The translations under genes were made by a program, and so were the position numbers. Positions 34,704-43,646 of a DNA stretch of 64,000 nt are shown here, in pieces. The stretch is from Actimicrobium sp. CCC2.4 (GTDB lineage Bacteria; Pseudomonadota; Gammaproteobacteria; Burkholderiales; Burkholderiaceae_D): the NCBI RefSeq assembly GCF_034347385.1, contig NZ_CP133777.1:4086714-4150713 (forward strand). Reading direction: 5' to 3'. The notes under the pieces are model-generated. The model was not told the DNA's origin. It searched no databases and saw nothing but the letters and a program-made list of their open reading frames with translations. Numbering within the stretch: position 1 is the stretch's first letter; each line of letters begins with the position of its first letter.

Positions 34704-36026
34704 TTACAACACGAACGTGAAATCCTTCACCAGCGCACCCGGCAAGCGCGCGCTGCCGTTGGCCCGCTCGCCATACGAATCGCTGTCGAGCAGCAGTTCG
34801 CGCTCGCTCGTCAGCGCCAGCAGTTTATCCCCCAGCAGGCGGAACACCGACTCGTCAAAACGCATCACGTTGAGCGGCGCCTTGATCTCGCCATCCTCGA
34901 CCCAGAAGGTGGCGAAGCGCGTCATGCCGGTGATGCGGCAATTGGCCCGGTCCGAAAAATTCAGGTACCAGAGATTGCTGACAAAGATGCCCGTGCCCAG
35001 CTCGGCCAGCGCGTTCGCCATCGGCAAGGTACCACCGGCCAGGTCGATTGAACTCATCGCTTCGCCGCTGCCGGCCCCGTTGTTGACGAGTCCGTACTCC
35101 ATCGCCGTGCGCGGTGAAATCATGCTGCCGGTCAGTACGCCCTGCTCGATCAGCGCAATGCGCGGCGGCTTGATGAAGCCATCGGACTGGAAGCCGGGCG
35201 CGACACCGCCCTGCGTGTCTTCGCTCAGCGTGATCGCCGGATTGAGGCGCAAGCCTTCGTCGCGCATGCGTCGCAGCGCACTCTGGCGGGTGCGCAGCGA
35301 CTTCTCCGACAATCCATCCCAATTGAACATGCCGACGATTTCGTGCAGTGCCGTCGGTGTCAGGAAGGCGCGATACGCGCCCGGCCTGACCGTCACCGGC
35401 GCGCGCTGCAGCATCGCCAGTTGCACGATGGCGTCCTGCATCTTCGTGGCGAATTCGAGGCTGTCCCAATCGCTGCCGGCATACGACGTCTTGACCGCCT
35501 TGTCGCGGCTTTGATAGAGGCTCCAGTCGAGGTTGAAGGTCGCGCTCTGATGCCAGTTGCGCTGCCCGGCGGCATTCGCAAAACCGCGCATCATCGGACC
35601 CATCGCGAGGATGCCGACCAGGTCGACGGTGGTCGATGCACGCAGTACCTGATCGACGATGGCTTCGGCCGATGGCAGGCGCGAGGGTTCGATGAATTCG
35701 GTCGAGTTGACCTCGGTGGCGACCAGCAAGTGCGGGTCTTCCGGCAGGTCGGGCAATTGCCCGCGCAGTGTCGCGATCAGCTGTTCGATGGTCGCGCCGT
35801 CGGCGGCGATATGACCGGCCAGCGCGGCCGTGGCCGATCCATGGCGACGGCCATCGATCAGGTGCAAGGTCAGCGCGGCTTGCTGTACATGACCGCTCTG
35901 GCGGATCGCGCTGACGTTGAAGCGCACGAAGTCCGAGGCCTCGGCCGAGTACCAGCATTGATACTGCTCGCTGCCCTGCAGGCGCGCGGCGATGAAGTCG
36001 GCCAGTTGGTAGAAATAGGTTTTCAT
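34704..36026 (-). CDS. TldE/PmbA-like partner protein of a TldD-type protease
   Basis: A 440-aa protein of the TldD/PmbA (U62) family lacking the HExxxH metal site, so it plays the TldE/PmbA role: the non-catalytic half of a heterodimer that narrows the active cleft. Seen: the N-terminal YQCWYSAEASDFVRFNVSAIRQSG, VRPGAYRAFLTPTALHEIVGM, GFIKPPRIALIEQGVLTGSMISPRTAMEYG and ISNLWYLNFSDRANCRITGMTRF-type segment near the C-terminus, all typical of the C-terminal family domain. The ATG complement at 36024-36026 overlaps the upstream TldD-like stop (TGATG), so both are made in step. Confidence 0.85.
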   Translation of the reverse strand: MKTYFYQLADFIAARLQGSEQYQCWYSAEASDFVRFNVSAIRQSGHVQQAALTLHLIDGRRHGSATAALAGHIAADGATIEQLIATLRGQLPDLPEDPHLLVATEVNSTEFIEPSRLPSAEAIVDQVLRASTTVDLVGILAMGPMMRGFANAAGQRNWHQSATFNLDWSLYQSRDKAVKTSYAGSDWDSLEFATKMQDAIVQLAMLQRAPVTVRPGAYRAFLTPTALHEIVGMFNWDGLSEKSLRTRQSALRRMRDEGLRLNPAITLSEDTQGGVAPGFQSDGFIKPPRIALIEQGVLTGSMISPRTAMEYGLVNNGAGSGEAMSSIDLAGGTLPMANALAELGTGIFVSNLWYLNFSDRANCRITGMTRFATFWVEDGEIKAPLNVMRFDESVFRLLGDKLLALTSERELLLDSDSYGERANGSARLPGALVKDFTFVL

Positions 36027-37459
36027 CAGGCTTCTCCGCCGAACACATCGACATTGCCAAACAGGCAGGCCGGTGATGCATGGCCGACCCGGATCACTTG
36101 CGACGGCTCGCCCTTGCCGCAAAACGGCGTGCCCATCACATCGGCAGTCGACGCATTGCCGACGGCTTTGAGCGAGCGCCAGAACGACTCCGAGACGCCG
36201 CGATAATTCGGATTCTTGACCACGTCCTTGAGCTCGCCATCGACGATCAGCCGGCCGGTTTCGCAACCGAACTGGAACTTGTTGCGCGAGTCATCGATCG
36301 ACCACGAGACATTGGTATCCATCAGCACGCCGCGTTCGACCGAACGGATCATGTCGTCGAGCGAGCTATCGCCGGCTTCGATATTGAGGTTGGCCATGCG
36401 GTCGATAGGCGCGCGGTTCCAGCTGCAGGCGCGCGCGTTGGCGACGCCGTCGATACCGGCGCGGGCTTGCGAAATCGCGCCGCCCAGCGGACGCTCGAGT
36501 ATGCCGTTCTGGATCACGTAGGTCTTCTCGGCAGGCTGGCCTTCATCGTCCCAACCGTAGCTGGCGAACTGCTCGCTGCGGGTCGGATCGTAGGTCACGT
36601 TGAGCAGCGGCGAGCCGTACAGGAAGGTGCCGAACATGTCGAGCGTGACGAAGCTGGTGCCGGCAAAATTGCGCTCGTCGCCGAGGATACGGTCGAGCTC
36701 GATCGGATGGCCGATCGACTCGTGGATCTGCAACATCATCTGTTCCGGCATCAGCAGCAGGTCCATCGTGCCGCTCGGGCAGTTCGGTGCGGCCAGCAGT
36801 TCGATAGCCTGCGCAGCAACACGTGCGCCACTGCCATAAAAACCGGCATCGGCCAGTACTTCCAGGCCACCCTGCCGGCAATAGCCGTTGTACTGGCCGC
36901 CAAGGCTGCGGGTCTGGGTATCGGCACCCTGATTGGCGGTGACCGACAGGTTCGGGATCACGTAGCGGAACTGCTGTTCGAGCTCGCCGCCACCGCTGGT
37001 CAGGTACAACTGATGCGTGCTGATGGTGCCGACCGAAGCTGACCAGTCGACGATGCGCGGATCGATCCGGCAGGCCTGCGACTCCTGCATCAGCAGTGCG
37101 ATCAGGTCCTTGCGGTTGGTGCCGGTGCTGGCGGCACTGGCATAGCGGCCGACCGGATGCGGCATCGTGATCGTCGAGTAGTCGATGACGGAGCGCCCGG
37201 CACTGGCGGCGGCCCAGGCCTGCGCGCGGGCGATCGCGTCTTTCAGGCCGGCGCTGCTCAGGTCGCTGGTGGCGGCATAACCGTAGCCGCCGTGATGGAT
37301 GATGGTGACCATCGCGCCGCGGTCGATGCTGGTGGTGAGTGGCTGCAGGATGTTCTGGCGGACAGTGATCTGCTCGCCTGATTCGTCAACTATGCGCAGC
37401 GAGCAAAAGTCGACTGCGGGGATGAGGGTGTGGAAGAGGTGGCGCAGTGTATCGAACAT
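36026..37459 (-). CDS. TldD-like metalloprotease
   Basis: A 477-aa TldD-family protease. In E. coli, TldD/TldE digest unfolded peptides inside a closed chamber and mature microcin B17. The zinc site is intact: HESIGH at residues 246-251 and Cys447 in PFCGKGEP, equal to the HExxxH plus Cys ligands of TldD. Other blocks: IDRGAMVTIIHHGGYGYAATSDLS near the N-terminus and DVVKNPNYRGVSESFW. The start MFDTLRHLFHTLIP was chosen over an upstream one as more protein-like, though no strong ribosome site is seen. Overlaps the TldE-like gene and lies beside the peptide ABC operon, hinting at peptide breakdown. Confidence 0.88.
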   Translation of the reverse strand: MFDTLRHLFHTLIPAVDFCSLRIVDESGEQITVRQNILQPLTTSIDRGAMVTIIHHGGYGYAATSDLSSAGLKDAIARAQAWAAASAGRSVIDYSTITMPHPVGRYASAASTGTNRKDLIALLMQESQACRIDPRIVDWSASVGTISTHQLYLTSGGGELEQQFRYVIPNLSVTANQGADTQTRSLGGQYNGYCRQGGLEVLADAGFYGSGARVAAQAIELLAAPNCPSGTMDLLLMPEQMMLQIHESIGHPIELDRILGDERNFAGTSFVTLDMFGTFLYGSPLLNVTYDPTRSEQFASYGWDDEGQPAEKTYVIQNGILERPLGGAISQARAGIDGVANARACSWNRAPIDRMANLNIEAGDSSLDDMIRSVERGVLMDTNVSWSIDDSRNKFQFGCETGRLIVDGELKDVVKNPNYRGVSESFWRSLKAVGNASTADVMGTPFCGKGEPSQVIRVGHASPACLFGNVDVFGGEA

Positions 37460-37524
37460 GGGTGGGGGCCTCGAAAAAATCAGGGAAACAAATGACAAAA
37501 CGAAGTACTGCGGGTATTCCAAAA

Positions 37525-37591
37525 GTCGCAAACCACATCAGAAGCAACCAGCGCGCCATGCAGAGGTCGCAAACCAGACCAGCAGCAACCA
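37525..37591. repeat. Two 26-bp near-identical direct repeats
   Basis: GTCGCAAACCACATCAGAAG... (37525-37550) and GTCGCAAACCAGACCAGCAG... (37566-37591), each ending CAACCA, precede the GGTCAGAG element. A related GTCGCAAACC stands before copy 1 near 15634, so this is part of the larger repeat. Confidence 0.75.
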
Positions 37592-37641
37592 GGGTCAGAG
37601 TTTTTTTTCGCGACGCTTTACCGCGAAAATTACTCTGACCC
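37592..37641. repeat. GGTCAGAG palindromic element, copy 2
   Basis: GGGTCAGAGTTTTTTTTCGC and GCGAAAATTACTCTGACCC with a short centre, followed by TGCTTGCGGATTCGGAGCAC as for copy 1 at 15658. It faces copy 3 in inverted orientation 58 bp away. Confidence 0.88.
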
Positions 37642-37699
37642 TGCTTGCGGATTCGGAGCACAACCGCACGCGACCGGCTGCACTCCGTCGTCCGTTGTC

Positions 37700-37750
37700 G
37701 GGGTCAGAGTAATTTTCGCGATACCCCCTGCGAAAAAAAACTCTGACCCC
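37700..37750. repeat. GGTCAGAG palindromic element, copy 3 (inverted)
   Basis: GGGGTCAGAGTAATTTTCGCG, short centre, CGAAAAAAAACTCTGACCCC: the reverse orientation of copies 1 and 2 (the AATTTT arm comes first). With copy 2 it forms a head-to-head pair like a bacterial interspersed mosaic element. Confidence 0.88.
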
Positions 37751-37779
37751 GACAACTCTGGCTGCGGTTCACTGCGTAG

Positions 37780-37806
37780 GGTGCAATAACCAACGGGCAT
37801 TGCACC
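37780..37806. repeat. Palindromic repeat, family 1 copy D
   Basis: GGTGCAAT-AACCAACGGGC-ATTGCACC, perfect 8-bp arms, loop orientation as in copy B. It lies 27 bp from the stop of the ABC ATPase gene. Confidence 0.85.
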
Positions 37807-37832
37807 GGATGCCCTGACTCCGCACCCCAATC

Positions 37833-39527
37833 CTAATGCTTCAACCCCTTCGGAATCGCACTCAGCAAAGTCCGCGTATAAGCATGCTGCGGATTACGGT
37901 ATAGCTCGTCCGAATTGGCCAGCTCGACCACGCTGCCCTGGTTCATCACCATGACCTGATCGGCGATGTACTTGACCACTGCCAGATCATGCGAAATGAA
38001 GATGTAGCTCATGTTGAATTCTTCTTGCAGATCCTGCAGCAGGTTCAGCACCTGCGCCTGCACCGAGACATCCAGCGCCGACACCGACTCATCGCAGACC
38101 AGTACTTCGGGCTTCAGTGTCAGGCAGCGCGCAATCGCGATCCGTTGGCGCTGGCCACCCGAGAATTCATGCGGATAGCGATGGAAGGCCGCTTCCGGCA
38201 ATCCGACCTTTTTCAGCAGCGCATACGCCATGCCGGTGCGCTCCTTGTCGTCGCGACCGATCGCATGGATCTGCATCGGTTCGAGCAATATCTGGCCGAC
38301 CGTGAAGCGCGGATTGAGCGAGGCATACGGGTTCTGAAAAATGATCTGGATGCGCCGCTTGTAGGCCATGAACTCCTTGTTCGACATCGCCAGAATATCC
38401 TTGCCCTCGAACAGCGCCTGACCCGAGGTGGCCTGATGCAGTCGCAGCAGCGTCAGCCCGACCGTGGTCTTGCCGGAACCGGATTCGCCGACCACGCCGA
38501 GCGTCTTGCCGCGCGCCAGCTTGAACGAGACATCGCTGACGGCCTTGAATTCCTTGCGACCGAACAGGCCTTCGCGCGTGTAAAAACTTTTGCCCAGATT
38601 GCGCACGTCGAGCACGATGTCTTCGCTACCGTTCAAGCCGCGGCTGCGCTGCTCGAGCAGGCCGGCCGGTTCGCCATCGCCCTCCAGATAATCGGCGATC
38701 ACCGGCAGGCGCATCGGGCGGGCGTCGAGCGATGGCCGGCAGCGCAGCAAGGCCTTGGTGTACGGATCTTTCGGCGCTTCGAAGATCTGGCGGATCTCGC
38801 CTTTTTCGCGCACTTCGCCGTTGCGCATGACGATCACCGAGTCGGCAATTTCACCAACCAGCGCCAGGTCATGCGTGATGAACAGGACCGACATCTGGCG
38901 CTTTTTGCGCAGCGCATCGATCAGATCGATGATCTGCTTCTGGATGGTTACGTCGAGCGCGGTGGTCGGCTCGTCGGCGATCAGCAGTTTCGGTTCGCAG
39001 GCGATCGCCATCGCGATCATCACGCGCTGTTGCTGGCCGCCGGACAGCTGGCTCGGGTAGTCGTCGATCTTGGTCGCCGGCGATGGAATGCCGACTTCCT
39101 CGAGCAGCGCCAGCGTGCGCGCGCGCGCCTGCCGGCTATCCATGTTCATGTGCAGCTGAAGCACTTCGGCGATCTGGAAGCCGACCGTGAAGACCGGATT
39201 CAAGGACGTCATCGGTTCCTGGAAGATCATCGAGATCTCCTTGCCGCACAGATTGCGTCGTTCGGCAATCGATAGCGCGAGCAGGTTGCGGCCTTCGAAT
39301 TCGATGACGCTGGTGGGATCGACAATCGAGTTCTCGGGCGACAGCAGCCCCATCACGGCCAGCGAACTGACCGACTTGCCGCTGCCGGATTCACCGACCA
39401 GTGCGATGGTGGTATTGCGCGGAATATCGAACGAGATGCCCTTGACGGCTTCGACGCTGTGGGTCTTGTCGGTGTAAAAACTGACGCGCAGGTTCTTCAC
39501 TGAAAGCAGAGGTGTGGTCATCGTCAT
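37833..39527 (-). CDS. Fused peptide ABC transporter ATPase (DppD-DppF type)
   Basis: A 564-aa protein with two complete ABC domains in one chain, powering a dipeptide/oligopeptide importer. First half: Walker A GESGSGKS, signature LSGGQQQR, Walker [13 protein letters not shown]. Second half: Walker A GESGSGKT, signature FSGGQRQR, and [20 protein letters not shown]. Both halves end in the oligopeptide-ATPase tail ([15 protein letters not shown] and [12 protein letters not shown]). Fusion of the two ATPases is known from YejF-type systems. Start [10 protein letters not shown] (ATG complement at 39525-39527); Met3 is an alternative. Its start lies 2 bp after the permease stop. Confidence 0.93.
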   Translation of the reverse strand: MTMTTPLLSVKNLRVSFYTDKTHSVEAVKGISFDIPRNTTIALVGESGSGKSVSSLAVMGLLSPENSIVDPTSVIEFEGRNLLALSIAERRNLCGKEISMIFQEPMTSLNPVFTVGFQIAEVLQLHMNMDSRQARARTLALLEEVGIPSPATKIDDYPSQLSGGQQQRVMIAMAIACEPKLLIADEPTTALDVTIQKQIIDLIDALRKKRQMSVLFITHDLALVGEIADSVIVMRNGEVREKGEIRQIFEAPKDPYTKALLRCRPSLDARPMRLPVIADYLEGDGEPAGLLEQRSRGLNGSEDIVLDVRNLGKSFYTREGLFGRKEFKAVSDVSFKLARGKTLGVVGESGSGKTTVGLTLLRLHQATSGQALFEGKDILAMSNKEFMAYKRRIQIIFQNPYASLNPRFTVGQILLEPMQIHAIGRDDKERTGMAYALLKKVGLPEAAFHRYPHEFSGGQRQRIAIARCLTLKPEVLVCDESVSALDVSVQAQVLNLLQDLQEEFNMSYIFISHDLAVVKYIADQVMVMNQGSVVELANSDELYRNPQHAYTRTLLSAIPKGLKH

Positions 39528-39529
39528 TC

Positions 39530-40684
39530 CTATTTGAGCTTCGGATCGAGCGCATCGCGCAAGGCATCGGTAAACAGCGAGAACGCCGTCACCAGCACCG
39601 CCATCGCAACACTCGCGGCCACCAGTTGCCACCACTTGCCGAGGATCAGTTCGTTCTGCGCTTCATTGAGCATGCTGCCCCACGACACGGTGCCGACCGG
39701 CACGCCAAAACCCAGAAAGCTCAGGATCACTTCGGCCTTGATGAAACCCACCACCAGGATCGACACCTGCACCAGCGCGACGTGGCTCACGTTCGGAAAA
39801 ATATGCGTGAACATCTTGCGCATGTGCGACGCGCCGATCGCGTCGGCTGCCCAGACGTATTCGCGGTTCTTGTGCTTCAGGTATTCGGCACGGATCAGCC
39901 GGTAGGTGCCGGTCCAGCCGGTCAGGCCAAGGATCAGCACGATGGTGACCACGCCTTTTTGCTGCAGCACCGCGGCCACTGCGAGGATCAGCAGCAGATA
40001 CGGCACCGACGTGAAGATGCTGTAAAACCAGTTGAACAGGTCATCGACCTTGCCGCCGAAATAGCCCGAGAACGCACCGAAGACGGTACCGAGGAAGGTC
40101 GCCAGCAGGGCTGCCACCAGACCAACGACGATCGAGGTTTCAGCACCCTTGATGGTTTTCTGGAGGATGTCGTGGCCCCATTTGTCGGCCCCGAACGGCA
40201 GCGTTTCCTTGCGCACGATGGCGGCCTTGGCGGCACCGCCCTTGGCGATGTCGGCACGCACTTCGGCCAGCTCGGCACCGATCGGATCGGGGATGCCGTA
40301 GTCATTGACGATCACCGGCTGCTGCGACACTGTCTGCGCGCGCAATTCGCGGATGATGTCTTTCAAAGGATCGAGCGGGTTCTCGGGCGGCAGTGCCGCC
40401 AGGCCGGGCTCGATCGGCGAGGCACCGCGTTCGGCCGCCGATTGCGCTCCCATGAAGGTCGGCGGAGCGTAATTCACGCCGACTTCGTCAGCCCAGTTGG
40501 ACGCCACCAGCCCGGTCGCCGACAGCGCCAGCGTCACCAGATAGGCGACCACGATGGCCAGCGCCACCATGGCCACGGTATCGGCGCGCAAACGCCGCCA
40601 TGCCAGTGCCCATAGTCCAGGCGAAATTCCCGGAGAAATTCCAGGCGAAATTCCCGGCGAAACTGCTGTATCGATATGTGCCAT
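39530..40684 (-). CDS. Peptide ABC transporter permease, DppC/OppC type
   Basis: A 384-aa permease, larger than most DppC proteins because a periplasmic insertion of about 120 residues follows the first helix (GLVASNWADEVGVNYAPP to LPFGADKWGHDILQKTIKGA). The core with DKWGHDI, LIRAEYLKHKNREYVWAADAIGASHMRKMFTHIFPN (EAA-type loop contacting the ATPase) and ILSFLGFGVPVGTVSWGSML is typical. The N-terminus contains an unusual SPGI tandem repeat from four 12-bp DNA repeats at 40617-40664. It starts 12 bp after the other permease's stop and ends 2 bp before the ATPase gene. Confidence 0.9.
   Translation of the reverse strand: MAHIDTAVSPGISPGISPGISPGLWALAWRRLRADTVAMVALAIVVAYLVTLALSATGLVASNWADEVGVNYAPPTFMGAQSAAERGASPIEPGLAALPPENPLDPLKDIIRELRAQTVSQQPVIVNDYGIPDPIGAELAEVRADIAKGGAAKAAIVRKETLPFGADKWGHDILQKTIKGAETSIVVGLVAALLATFLGTVFGAFSGYFGGKVDDLFNWFYSIFTSVPYLLLILAVAAVLQQKGVVTIVLILGLTGWTGTYRLIRAEYLKHKNREYVWAADAIGASHMRKMFTHIFPNVSHVALVQVSILVVGFIKAEVILSFLGFGVPVGTVSWGSMLNEAQNELILGKWWQLVAASVAMAVLVTAFSLFTDALRDALDPKLK
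40617..40664. repeat. 12-bp tandem repeat inside the permease gene
   Basis: Four tandem 12-bp units alternating CCAGGCGAAATT and CCCGGAGAAATT, encoding repeated Ser-Pro-Gly-Ile in the cytoplasmic N-terminus. In-frame, so copy-number change would only alter a linker. Confidence 0.85.
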
Positions 40685-40695
40685 GAATCCAGTTC

Positions 40696-41634
40696 CTACT
40701 TCAGTTGTACGCGTGGATCGACGGCCTGGTACATCAAGTCCGTGAGCAAATTAAAGATCATCGTGGCGGCGGCGACATAGACCGTGATCGCCTTGATGAC
40801 CGGGAAGTCACTGCGTTCAACAGCCAGAATGACTTCGCGGCCTATGCCCGGGATCGAGAAAAAGCGCTCGATCAGGAAGGCGCCGATCAGCAAGGCCGGC
40901 AAGTTCGACATGACGTGCGTGATGATAGGGATGGCGGCATTGCGCAAGACATGCACCCACAGGATGCGGCGCTCGGACACGCCTTTGGCGCGCGCGGTGC
41001 GGACGTAATCCTGATTGACTTCATCAAGCACGAAGGTGCGGAACAGCCGCAGTGTCGGCGCGACGCTGACGGCCAGGCCGATGATGATCGGCAGCAGCGA
41101 ATACTTGAACAGGTTTTCGAGGAAGCTGTCGCCCCAGCCCTGCACCGGGAACAGGCCCAGCTTGTAGGCAAAGAAGTACTGGAACACGATGATGTAGACC
41201 AGGATGCTGATCGACATGCCGATGGTACAGGCGACCATGATGGCGCGATCGGTCAATGAGCCGCGCACGAAGGCGATGCCCAGTGCCAGGCCGACTGCCA
41301 GCACGGTCTCGAGGATGGTCAATGGGATGAGCACGGTGAGCGACGGGCCGAGGCGCGACAGGATCACATTCGAGACTTTTTCGCCGGTGCTCCAGCTGCT
41401 GCCGAAATCGAAGGTGGCGATCTGCTTGATGAAGATCCACAGCTGCACGTAGAACGGCTGGTCGATGCCGAGCTGGGTGCGGATGTTGGCAATCTGTTCG
41501 GCGTTCGACATCTTGCCGGCCAGGATGTAGGCCGGGTCGCCGCCTACCCAATTGAACAGCAGGAAGACCAGCAGGATCACGCCCAGCATGGTCGGCAGCA
41601 TTTGCCACAGGCGCCGCAATATGTAGGAAGTCAT
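40696..41634 (-). CDS. Peptide ABC transporter permease, DppB/OppB type
   Basis: A 312-aa permease with six helices. It starts MTSYILRRLWQMLPTMLGVILLVFLLFNWVGGDPA, the standard DppB N-terminus, and has IRTQLGIDQPFYVQLWIF, then the EAA-type loop VLDEVNQDYVRTARAKGVSERRILWVHVLRNAAIPI and a C-terminal FSIPGIGREVILAVERSDFPVIKA. It lies 17 bp downstream of the M3 peptidase gene and pairs with the DppC-type permease. Confidence 0.93.
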   Translation of the reverse strand: MTSYILRRLWQMLPTMLGVILLVFLLFNWVGGDPAYILAGKMSNAEQIANIRTQLGIDQPFYVQLWIFIKQIATFDFGSSWSTGEKVSNVILSRLGPSLTVLIPLTILETVLAVGLALGIAFVRGSLTDRAIMVACTIGMSISILVYIIVFQYFFAYKLGLFPVQGWGDSFLENLFKYSLLPIIIGLAVSVAPTLRLFRTFVLDEVNQDYVRTARAKGVSERRILWVHVLRNAAIPIITHVMSNLPALLIGAFLIERFFSIPGIGREVILAVERSDFPVIKAITVYVAAATMIFNLLTDLMYQAVDPRVQLK

Positions 41635-41651
41635 GGTGTGCTCGGGTCCTC

Positions 41652-43646
41652 TCAGTGCAGCCGTTGGCCGGAAATTTCGTCGAAAAATGCCTTGCTGTCC
41701 GGTGCGCGTCCGAGGAATTCGCGCACCATGTCGGCACCGCGCACTTCACCGCCGCGCGACAGGATGGTCTGGCGATAACGCTGGCCGACGACCGGGTCCA
41801 TCAGCTTGTTCTGGTACGCCGACAGCATGTCGAGGGCCAGCACTTCGGACCACATGTAGCCGTAATAGCCGGCCGAATAGCCGCCCATGATGTGACCGAA
41901 CTGGCCGGGGAATTCGGTGCCGGCGACATGGCCGAGCGGGGTCGCGGCTTCCATCGTGTTCCAGATCGCCAGCGGATCGCCGGACTTCATGGTGTAGACG
42001 TTCATGTCATAACGCGCGTACAGCAACTGGCGGCCGTAGCGCAGACCGCGACCGAAGTTATGTGCTGCCGTCAGGCGCGACAACAAGGCATCGTCGACCA
42101 CCGGACAAGGCGTGCTGCAGAAGTTTGCCAGCGATACCAGCGACTCCTTGCGACGCGCCCATTCTTGGTACATCTGCGACGGCGCTTCAACAAAATCGCG
42201 CTCGACGCGGGTGCCGGCCTGCGACACGTAACGGGTCTGCGACAGCACGCCATGCAGCACGTGGCCGAACTCGTGGACCATGGTTTCGAGTTCGTCGCTG
42301 GACAGGCCGGTGCGATTGAAATTGGTCACCAGTACCGATACCGGCGTGCGCTGCGCCAGCGTGCTGACACCACGGATGCCAAACGCAGCGGCATGGCCGT
42401 ATTTGCCTTCGCGCGGGAACGGATCGAGATAAATGCCACCGATGCGCTGTGCCGATCTGGTGTCGAAGACATCGTAGTACTGGACGTCGGCATGCCAGAC
42501 CGGGACCTCCACGCGGGTGAAGCTGACACCGTACAAGCGCGCCGAGACATCCATGATCCAGGCCAGCGCGGCCGGTGTCGGGAAGTACGCACGCAGCGCA
42601 TTCTGGTCGACGTCGTAGCGCGCCTTCTTCAACTTCTGCTGCCAGTAACCGGCGTCCCAGCGTTCGATACGGGTGTCGGCCAAGGCGGTCTTCAGCGTCT
42701 CCGCCTTGAAGGCGCGCAGTTCGGCGATTTCCTTTTTCTCCAGCGCGGTGACTGCTGCCTGAACTTCATCAAGGAAGCCGAACACCGCTGCCGGTGTTTT
42801 TGCCATGCGACGGCGGATCACGTAATCGGCATAGGTCGGCAAACCGAACAGGCCGGCAAGTTCCTGGCGCAAGGCCATCGCTTCTTTCAGCATGGGTGGA
42901 TTGGCCGTGGTGCCGCGATTGGTGTAGGCCGCCTGATAGCGCTTGCGGGCATTGGCATCGTCGGCGTATTCCATGAACGGCAGGTATTCCGGCGTGGCGT
43001 AACCGAGCAAATAATTACCCTTGTCGTCACGCTTGGCGCGCGCCAGATAATCGGCCGGCAAGCCGGTGACTTCCTGCGCGCTGAAGACTTGCTGCGTGCT
43101 GTTGTCGCGCACGTTGCGGGCGAAGGCTTGGCCGAGTTCTTCGAGCTGTTTCAGGATTTCTTTCAGGCGGACCTGCTGCGCCGGGGCGAGCGCGGCACCG
43201 GTGTCTTCAAGGCGGTCCAGCACATCCTGACGCAGCTTGGTTTCGATCGCATCACGCGGGGTGACGGCCTTGAATTGCGCGTACACGACCGGGTTCTGGT
43301 TCAGGTCGGTTTCGAACTGGCTGATGTCGACCAGGCAGGCTTCCATTGCGCTGCGGGTGGCCTTGTCCGGCGAGACATTGCTGAGGATATCGAACGGGCC
43401 TTCGACATCCTGCAAGGCGATCTGCAGGCGATTCCATTCGGCGAACAGGACGCCGGCATCACGCGCTTTTTCGGGTGGCAGCGCGGGCATCGCGGCGGCG
43501 CGCAGGCGCAAGTCGGCCAGGCCGGACTGGCACAAGGGCGCGACTTGCGCGGCATCGATCAGAGGAATCAGCGGACGGGCCGGTGCGGCACTCGCCAGCT
43601 GGCCAACCAGCATCAGCGAACTCAGGGTCAAGGTACGCAGCATCAT
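41652..43646 (-). CDS. M3-family oligopeptidase with signal peptide
   Basis: A 664-aa zinc metallopeptidase of family M3 (thimet oligopeptidase/Dcp class), which cuts short peptides inside a closed channel. The zinc site is HEFGH at residues 458-462 in ETMVHEFGHVLHGVLSQ; the downstream Glu is in the segment FVEAPSQMYQEW. FDTRSAQRIGGIYLDPFPREGKYGHAAA is another M3 hallmark. Unlike cytosolic OpdA it begins with a Sec signal (MMLRTLTLSSLMLVGQLASAA), so it should work in the periplasm. Its ATG overlaps the preceding binding-protein stop (ATGA), and permease genes follow: a peptidase wired into a peptide importer. Confidence 0.92.
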   Translation of the reverse strand: MMLRTLTLSSLMLVGQLASAAPARPLIPLIDAAQVAPLCQSGLADLRLRAAAMPALPPEKARDAGVLFAEWNRLQIALQDVEGPFDILSNVSPDKATRSAMEACLVDISQFETDLNQNPVVYAQFKAVTPRDAIETKLRQDVLDRLEDTGAALAPAQQVRLKEILKQLEELGQAFARNVRDNSTQQVFSAQEVTGLPADYLARAKRDDKGNYLLGYATPEYLPFMEYADDANARKRYQAAYTNRGTTANPPMLKEAMALRQELAGLFGLPTYADYVIRRRMAKTPAAVFGFLDEVQAAVTALEKKEIAELRAFKAETLKTALADTRIERWDAGYWQQKLKKARYDVDQNALRAYFPTPAALAWIMDVSARLYGVSFTRVEVPVWHADVQYYDVFDTRSAQRIGGIYLDPFPREGKYGHAAAFGIRGVSTLAQRTPVSVLVTNFNRTGLSSDELETMVHEFGHVLHGVLSQTRYVSQAGTRVERDFVEAPSQMYQEWARRKESLVSLANFCSTPCPVVDDALLSRLTAAHNFGRGLRYGRQLLYARYDMNVYTMKSGDPLAIWNTMEAATPLGHVAGTEFPGQFGHIMGGYSAGYYGYMWSEVLALDMLSAYQNKLMDPVVGQRYRQTILSRGGEVRGADMVREFLGRAPDSKAFFDEISGQRLH

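Larger units (their letters stand above)
37460..37832. other. Repeat-filled gap between tldD-like gene and ABC operon end
   Basis: 373 bp with no gene. It consists almost wholly of the direct repeats, two GGTCAGAG palindromes and one family-1 palindrome listed separately. The genes on both sides read leftward, so these sit after the ABC operon and before the tldD-like gene. Confidence 0.75.

Noticed and set aside
37989..39275. A 428-codon open frame on the + strand
   Set aside because: Antisense to the double ABC ATPase with all motifs intact.
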